Part shown: one piece after another, positions 58,258 to 64,000 of the stretch
Position numbering within the stretch: the first letter of the stretch is position 1
Layout: each line of letters starts with the position of its first letter
Assembly (NCBI GenBank): GCA_022432975.1
Contig: CM039509.1
Coordinates: forward strand, 22,909,432-22,973,431
Length of the DNA stretch: 64,000 nucleotides
Direction of reading: 5' to 3'
Source: Begonia masoniana
Taxonomy: Eukaryota > Streptophyta > Magnoliopsida > Cucurbitales > Begoniaceae
Notes under the pieces: generated by a model
Told to the model about the DNA's origin: nothing
The model's database searches: none
Seen by the model: the letters and a program-made list of their open reading frames with translations, nothing else
Translations under genes and position numbers: made by a program

Positions 58258-59896
58258 CTAGACCAAAGTATCATACAAAATAACACCCATACTAGCAACG
58301 TGCTCATGAAAGACCTTGGGTGGTAAACCTTTAGTCAAAGGATCTGCAAGCATGGAACCAGTTCCTATGTGTTCTATAGAAATTTGACCATTCTGAACTC
58401 TTTCCTTCACAACTAGAAACTTAATGTCCACTTGTTTAGACTTTGTAGTGCTTCGGTTGTTATTAGAATACAACACCGATGACTGATTGTCACATAATAA
58501 CTTTAATGGTCTTTCAATTCCAACAATAATTCGCAGCCCTGTGACAAAATTGCGAAGCCATAAACCATGATTGGATGTTTCAAAACAAGCTATAAATTCT
58601 GCTGCCATGGTTGAAGAAGCTACAAGTTTTTGCTTGGCACTCCTCCAGGAAATAGCTCCTCCAGCCAACATGAAGATATAGCCCGAAGTGGATCGCTCAC
58701 TATCTCGGCATCCAGCAAAATCGGAATCAGAAAACCCAATGATCTCCAGAACTTCTGACTTCCGATAGGTGAGCATATAATCTTTTGTTCTCTGCAAATA
58801 CCTCATAACCCGTTTGGCTGCCTTCCAATGTTCTAATCCTAGGTTACTCAAATATCTACCCAACATTCCAACTATGAACGCAAGATCCGGATGCGTACAT
58901 ACTTGAGCGTACATAAGGTTTCCTACTGCAGATGCATAAGGAATCTTTTGCATCTCCTGTTTCTAAAGTTTGGTCTTAGGGTATTGACCAAGACAAAATT
59001 TATCTCCTTTAGCTACAGGGGTGTCTCTGGGTTTACAAACACTCATGCCAAATCTACTCAATACTTTATCAATGTGGCTCTTTTGTGACAATCTCAAAAT
59101 ACCTTGAGAGCGATCTTGCAGTATCTCAATTCCTAATACAAAAGATGCATTACCAAGATCTTTCATCTCAAAATTCTTTTTGAGAAAGCACTTGGTGTCA
59201 TGCAAGAAGCCAACATCACTACTAGCTATGAGTATATCATCGACATATAAAACCAGAAAGACCAACTTACTTCCATTGAATTTGTGATATACGCAATCTT
59301 CTACTAAATTTACCTCAAAACCATACGAGATAAAAACTTCATGAAATTTGCGATACCATTGACGGGAGGCCTGCTTAAGAACATAGATGGATTTCTTTAA
59401 TTTGCATACCATAGACTTTGGATCTCCAAAAACAAAGTTTTCTAGTTGCAACATATAAATTGTTTCATCAATGTTTCCATTTAAAAATGCAGTCTTGACA
59501 TCCATCTGATGTAGCTCTAAATCAAAGTGAGCCACAAGTGCCATGATTACTCTAAATGAATCCTTCGTCGATACTGGAGCGAAGGTTTCTTTGTAATCTA
59601 TGCCTTCCTTTTAAGTAAATCATTTCGCAACAAGACGAGCCTTATATCTTTCAACATTGCCTTGTGAATCCTTTTTGGTCTTAAATATCCATTTGCAACC
59701 AATAGGTTTCGCCCCGAATGGCAAGTCAACAAGATCTCAAACATCGTTGTCTTTCATGGATTTTATTTCCTCCTCCATGGCAGTTATCCACTTTGTAAGG
59801 CTTGACGAACAGTTACAGGATCGTCTTCCATTATGCCTACATTTTCCTCATGTTCTTGAAGGAATATATAATAATCATCTGGAATCGCACTCCTTC
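58258..59896 (-). pseudogene. Copia B reverse transcriptase and RNase H, 5' part missing
   Basis: Read right to left: RT with KEGIDYKETFAPV near 59590, LHQMDVKTAFLNGNIDE near 59470, SIYVLKQASRQWY, VLYVDDILIA near 59240 (catalytic YVDD intact), MKDLGNASFVLGI, then RNase H with YASAVGNLMYAQVCTHPDL, GFSDSDFAGCRDSERSTSGY, STMAAEF and LLCDNQSSVLYSNN, ending at 58258. Stops: TAG near 58965, and TGA and TAA in the VAK-FT-KEG stretch near 59615. It is a different copia lineage from copia A. At 59896 gypsy C interrupts it, and gag, protease and integrase are not in the window. Confidence 0.9.
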
Positions 59897-60149
59897 TGTG
59901 ATGACCCAAAACCAAACCCAATCGGGGTCCGGGATCGAAGCCATCACTCCGGGACAGATAACCGAAAACGAGGACTATTTTTTTTGTACATTAAACTTTT
60001 AAAACATTTACACAGAGAGAGAAAGTTCTCTAGATTCGAAATCAAACGGGAAAACAGTTAACAGAATCGGAACGCAAAATGGATGATAGAAGAAAAGCAG
60101 GAAGTGATGAAAACAAAAGTAAATAAACTGGCAGAAGGCGTTGACGGAA

Positions 60150-60620
60150 AAGCAGGCATCGAATGGAATCGGTGGATGCAAGCAGAAATGATACCAGAAG
60201 ATTTAGGCAGATGACGTGGCCGGATGATGTGGATGATGTCATCGGAAGATGTAGGCAGCATATGAGATCAGAATGTGTGATGACGTCATCAGAAGATGTG
60301 ATGACGTCATCGGCAGATACAGATAGTAAACGTAATCGGCAGAAGGTGATGACGTAAGCCGGAAGATGGATGACGTCACCGGAAGATGCAGGCAGCAGTT
60401 GAAATCGGCAGAAGAAAAGCTATGGTGACGTCATCGGGAGAGGAGATGACATCATCGGAAGATGAATGCAATAAATGGAATCGGCAGGAGAAAAACCTAA
60501 ACAGCATTACTGTTTGGCGGAAGATGCAGATACGACAAAAGATGAACAGTGATAACCGGTGGATGTGAACCACAAACAGAATTGAGGTCACCGGCGGATG
60601 TAATCGGAAGACATAGTTTG
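60150..60620 (-). repeat. TGACGTCA / CGGAAGATG repeats in gypsy C LTR
   Basis: TGACGTCA octamers at 60281, 60302, 60371 and 60426, alternating with ATCGGAAGATG and ATCGGCAGAAG. Same type and place in the LTR as 51400-51722. Confidence 0.8.
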
Positions 60621-61408
60621 AAAGACAAAGTTTGATAGCTTTTAACAGGAAGACTTACCAACAGAGAGCAAAAAAACATAAAACATGAAAGACTCAGATT
60701 CTCAAACCAATTCAAAACGTGGTTCTCGAGCACAACAGAAGGCGTGAAAACAACAGACACTAATTTAAAAACATAACTTGAACACATGTTTAAAGGAACA
60801 CGACAGGGTTTTCAAGAAAACGGACCGCATGGATAACTCTAAAACCAGAAGTCATCCATACACAAGCTGACAGGTAATATCCCAAACAATTCCAGAATAT
60901 TCAGAACATCATTCAACTGTCAAATACAGCACAAACAGAAGGCATGAGAGTTGTAAACCTTTGATGCCCGATTCTACGCAAGGATGTAGAACACACTTTA
61001 CAATTAACAGATTCAAAGGAAACAGACTACATGGATAGTTCTAAAACCAGAAGTCATCCACGCACAAACTAACAGATAATACTCCAAACAATTTCAGAAT
61101 ATTCAGAACATGAATTCAACTGTCAAATACAGTAGTTTCAAAAACTTAGACATCAGAATCTGTACATTGCTTTAAAATCTGAGGATCAGTACATAACCTA
61201 ACATATATTTGCAGACTTTCCCAAAACGGAAGTTTTTACAACAAAGCCAGAATTTTCAAAAAACTTTACAAATATAGACTATACTTTAAAAATTTAAAAC
61301 TCGGGACAGAATTTGTCTGGTTGCAGCAACCACACCCCCATGAGCTCAATTCACCAGCCACCTATTCATCAGACTGAGGTACAAAGTCCTCATTTTCAGG
61401 TTCGGTAC

Positions 61409-61925
61409 CTACATCAGGGAGTTCACCTATGAGTCTAAAACTCCGTAAGAACATAACAGATATGCAGAGATGCAAAATGCTATGCATGCGGTTTTCAGAA
61501 ATACAGTGACAGTACAGAACATTACGTTTCAGTGGCAGAGGGTATAAGTGGGGCTTATAGGGGAACTGGCGAACAGTGGGTGCACTATCAGGCACAAACA
61601 GTAATACGGTACAGTACAGAAACAGATCTGGAGGCCAGTCCCCATCCCGCACTTAACCGGTACATTTCAGTCAGATTTTATCTTGTTTAGCTTCAAACCG
61701 TGTACAGAAAACAGTTTTGCGTGAACTTTCGGGAAAACGTGTATGCATGAACGGTGTCTGAACTTAAGCTGGCAGATAACAGAAACAATACAACAAACAA
61801 CCGAAAAATACAGACATCTCAGGACATAAGTCTAACTTTTCTACCCAAAGCAACCCGACAGAACAGAAGACCTAGTACCTCCGAGATGTAGGGCCTTAAG
61901 GGCCAACCTACGGATATGAACTTAC
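61409..61925 (-). other. Predicted LTR intron 2 (gypsy C)
   Basis: Donor AACAG/GTAAGT at 61926/61925. Hairpin GGCC-CTTAA-GGCC. Arm near 61884-61892 (CCTACATCT, then CGGAGG). Hairpin 61430-61444 (GGAGT-5nt-ACTCA, four or five pairs). Arm from 61408 (CTCCCTGATGTAGG) with the acceptor. Confidence 0.53.
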
Positions 61926-62569
61926 CTGTTGCTGCAGAGTTGATAGTCCTGAACGTCTCGGAAATGCTCGAACCTGTACATGCACGTTTAGAAAATAAAC
62001 AAGCTGCAAATGCTAACAAATAAGTTAGAAGAATTTGTTCCAACTCATTCAAACCCTTAGAACACAAATCGGTGTGTTTTTATCCAAAAACAGTGAGTTT
62101 TACCAAAGTATCACAATCCTTCACACCAACCAAAACTCACTTTAAACTTGTCCAAACTTGTTAGCATTTAAAAAATACTTTCCCTAGTAGAAAAACAGAA
62201 AGGAGCCGAGGAGATCGAAGTAGCTTCGATGGCTGATTGTCGACTGGAAGAGAGAATGCCGAAAAGAGAATGGAAAGAGAGCAGAGAAGTGAAATGAAGA
62301 GGGTTTCACGTAGAAGGTGGAACTTAGCTTCTTCAACAAGTTGCCAGATGCCACTCAACCATTGGCTACCTCTCACCAACCTTAATTTCTCCCCGATTTA
62401 CCCTTCCATGCATTTTAAACTTAGTGTTTAGTTTAGTTACACATCAGTTTGGTTCTCCCCACACTAAATGCTCCAAAATTTACAATAAAATAGTTATTGT
62501 ATTTATGGCAATTTAAATCCATACAATAATTCAACAGATTATTACATGGCCAAAATGCCGGGTGTTACA

Positions 62570-62585
62570 TTCCACCCACCTTAAC
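62570..62585 (-). other. Polypurine tract of gypsy C
   Basis: Minus strand GTTAAGGTGGGTGGAA abuts the LTR. It is very like the tract of gypsy A. Confidence 0.85.
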
Positions 62586-62609
62586 AGAAATTTTGTCCCC
62601 AAAATTTGC

Positions 62610-64000
62610 CTAAGCGAATAGCTCCAGATATTGGGCTCTAACATCCTCCTGTCTTTCCCACGTGGCTTCCTCCACATTATGATTGCGCCACAAAACTTTC
62701 ACCAATGGGACCACTCGATTGTGCAACAGTTTGAGTGACATATCCAATATCTGTATAGGCCTTTCTTCATAGGTCAGCGTCGGCATGATATCAAAATCCA
62801 CATGCTCCACGATCTGAGTTGGATCTCGTACACATTTCCTCAGCATCAACACGTGGAAAACATTGTGAACTCCATCCATAGACGCTGGTAGCTGTAGTCT
62901 GTAGGCCATGCTCCCAATTCTCTTCAAAATGGGAAAAGGGCCAACAAACCTTGGGCTTAGCTTCCCTTTCTTGCCGAATCTCATCACACCCTTGAAAGGT
63001 GACACCTTTAAGAACACTTTATCACCTTCGGCAAACTCTAAGTCCCTTCTTCTGTGGTCTGCGTAGCTTTTCTGTCGACTCTGAGCAATCTTTATTCGTT
63101 GCTTGATAGCAGTTATCACCTCGGACATCTGCTGTAATATCTCAGGGCCGATAAGCTTGGTTTCTCCGACCTCATCCCAACACAATGGGGATCTACACTT
63201 TCTGCCGTAGAAAGCTTCATATGGAGCCATACCGATTGTAGCCTGTAGCTGTTGTTATAGGCAAACTCTACCAGCGGCAAATACCTACTCCAAGGAGCAT
63301 GAAATTCTAGCACGCACGACCTTAGCATATCCTCAAGTATTCGGATTGTTCTTTCAGACTGCCCGTCCGTCTGTGGATGAAACGCCTTGCTGAAGTCCAA
63401 CTTGGTGCCCAGAGAGTTCTGCAAACTTTTCCAAAACCTGGAAGTGAATCTGGGATCACGGTCTGAGACGATCGACACAGGAACGCCATGCAGTTTAACA
63501 ATCTCACTGATGTACAGTTCGGCGTACTGATCCATGGAGTACGTTGTCTTCACAGGTAGAAAGTGGGCCGACTTCGTCAACCTGTCCACTATGACCCAAA
63601 TGCTATTATGGCCTTTAGCTGTTCTTGGAAGGCCAACAACAAAGTCCATTGTGATGTTCTCCCACTTCCATTCGGGAATCGGAAGAGGCTGAAGCGTTCC
63701 ACTTGGTCGTTGATGTTCAGCTTTGACTTGTTGACATATCATACAAGACTCCACATACTTGGCCACTTCATTCTTCATATTCGGCCACCAGAAGTGAAGT
63801 TTCAGGTCCTGATACATCTTTGTGCTTCCAGGATGCACAGAAAAAGAAGATGAATGGGCTTCAGATAAGATGTGCTTCCGTAGCTCTGCGTCTTTCGGAA
63901 CATACCATCTGTTTTTGAACTTCAGAACTCCATCTCTCGAATAACTGAAATCGGAAGAAGCCATTGGTACTTTGCTCACCATATCAGCCATCTCCTTTGT
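62610..64000 (-). pseudogene. Gypsy C pol, integrase and chromodomain (5' part outside window)
   Basis: Integrase zinc region ([26 protein letters not shown], 63720-63850), core Asp in MDFVVGLP near 63650, Asp in SDRDPRF near 63460, Glu in [10 protein letters not shown] near 63345. After a one-base loss near 63243 the frame changes and continues [16 protein letters not shown], then SPRFVGPFPILKRIG and the chromodomain-like LVKVLWRNHNVEEATWE near 62690, ending at 62610. The chromodomain-like end is thought to guide insertion to marked chromatin in this group. Without the 5' part, intactness cannot be judged. Confidence 0.92.

Larger units (their letters stand above)
59897..62569 (-). mobile_element. 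Gypsy C 3' LTR
   Basis: 2673 bp. Minus strand TGTAACACCCGGC at 62569 to GGGTCATCACA at 59897. Same family as 16923 and 24516. Exon 2 is 61926-61973 (48 nt) and intron 2 is 61409-61925. Repeats with TGACGTCATCGG and CGGTGGATG lie at 60150-60620. It shows the uninterrupted form of the sites where gypsy B and the 35541 solo LTR entered the outer LTR. Confidence 0.92.

Overview
This window looks like plant heterochromatin, most probably from a repeat-rich eudicot (species not identifiable by eye). Nearly all of it is LTR retrotransposons nested inside one another, plus two Mutator-like (MULE) transposons and one broken host gene, a NAC transcription factor. No intact host gene, rRNA, tRNA or CRISPR array was seen. 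The plant calls rest on the NAC domain, the MULE transposases, the Ty1/copia and Ty3/gypsy (Tekay/Del-like chromovirus) polyproteins, initiator-Met-tRNA primer sites, and GT-AG introns.

Layout. 1-23988: a Ty1/copia element (A) whose gag-pol is cut by a gypsy solo LTR (5025-7210, TSD CGTGT), an 829-bp insert flanked by a 32-bp direct repeat (7663-8491), and a full-length gypsy element A (9059-22121, TSD TTAGA, minus strand). The 5' LTR of gypsy A carries another solo LTR (16923-20513, TSD TTTTA) with a 1.5-kb tandem array. 23989-24515: a piece of MULE 1, the host of copia A. 24516 to about 39700: an outer gypsy LTR (minus strand, right end lost) holding full-length gypsy B (26286-35386, TSD ACCTA) and a solo LTR (35541-37829, TSD CAGTG). 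39925-45694: MULE 2, split by a solo LTR (40134-43323, TSD GTTAC). 46960-48432: a truncated LTR. 49681-52039: a solo LTR (TSD GAACG). 52950-57310: a NAC pseudogene split inside its DNA-binding domain by a copia solo LTR (53021-57232), itself split by a gypsy solo LTR (54242-56346, TSD AACAC). 57325-59896: copia B (minus). 59897-64000: gypsy C (minus), running off the window.

Most interesting signal. Every gypsy LTR here, across at least five sequence families, keeps the same layout: exon 1, an intron, a 46-58-nt exon 2, and a second intron whose two ends are complementary. Just after its 5' splice site lies a small GGCC-type hairpin and then an arm like CCTACATCACAAAAC. Just before its 3' splice site lies a 5-bp hairpin containing a branch-point-like CTNAY and then the complementary arm, ending in the AG of the splice site. 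The arms and the hairpin differ between families by paired, compensating changes. This suggests a conserved structured leader intron, folded so that both splice sites come together. A further predicted intron of about 60 nt lies just upstream of gag in both full-length gypsy elements. All of this was read by eye and needs covariation statistics and RNA evidence.
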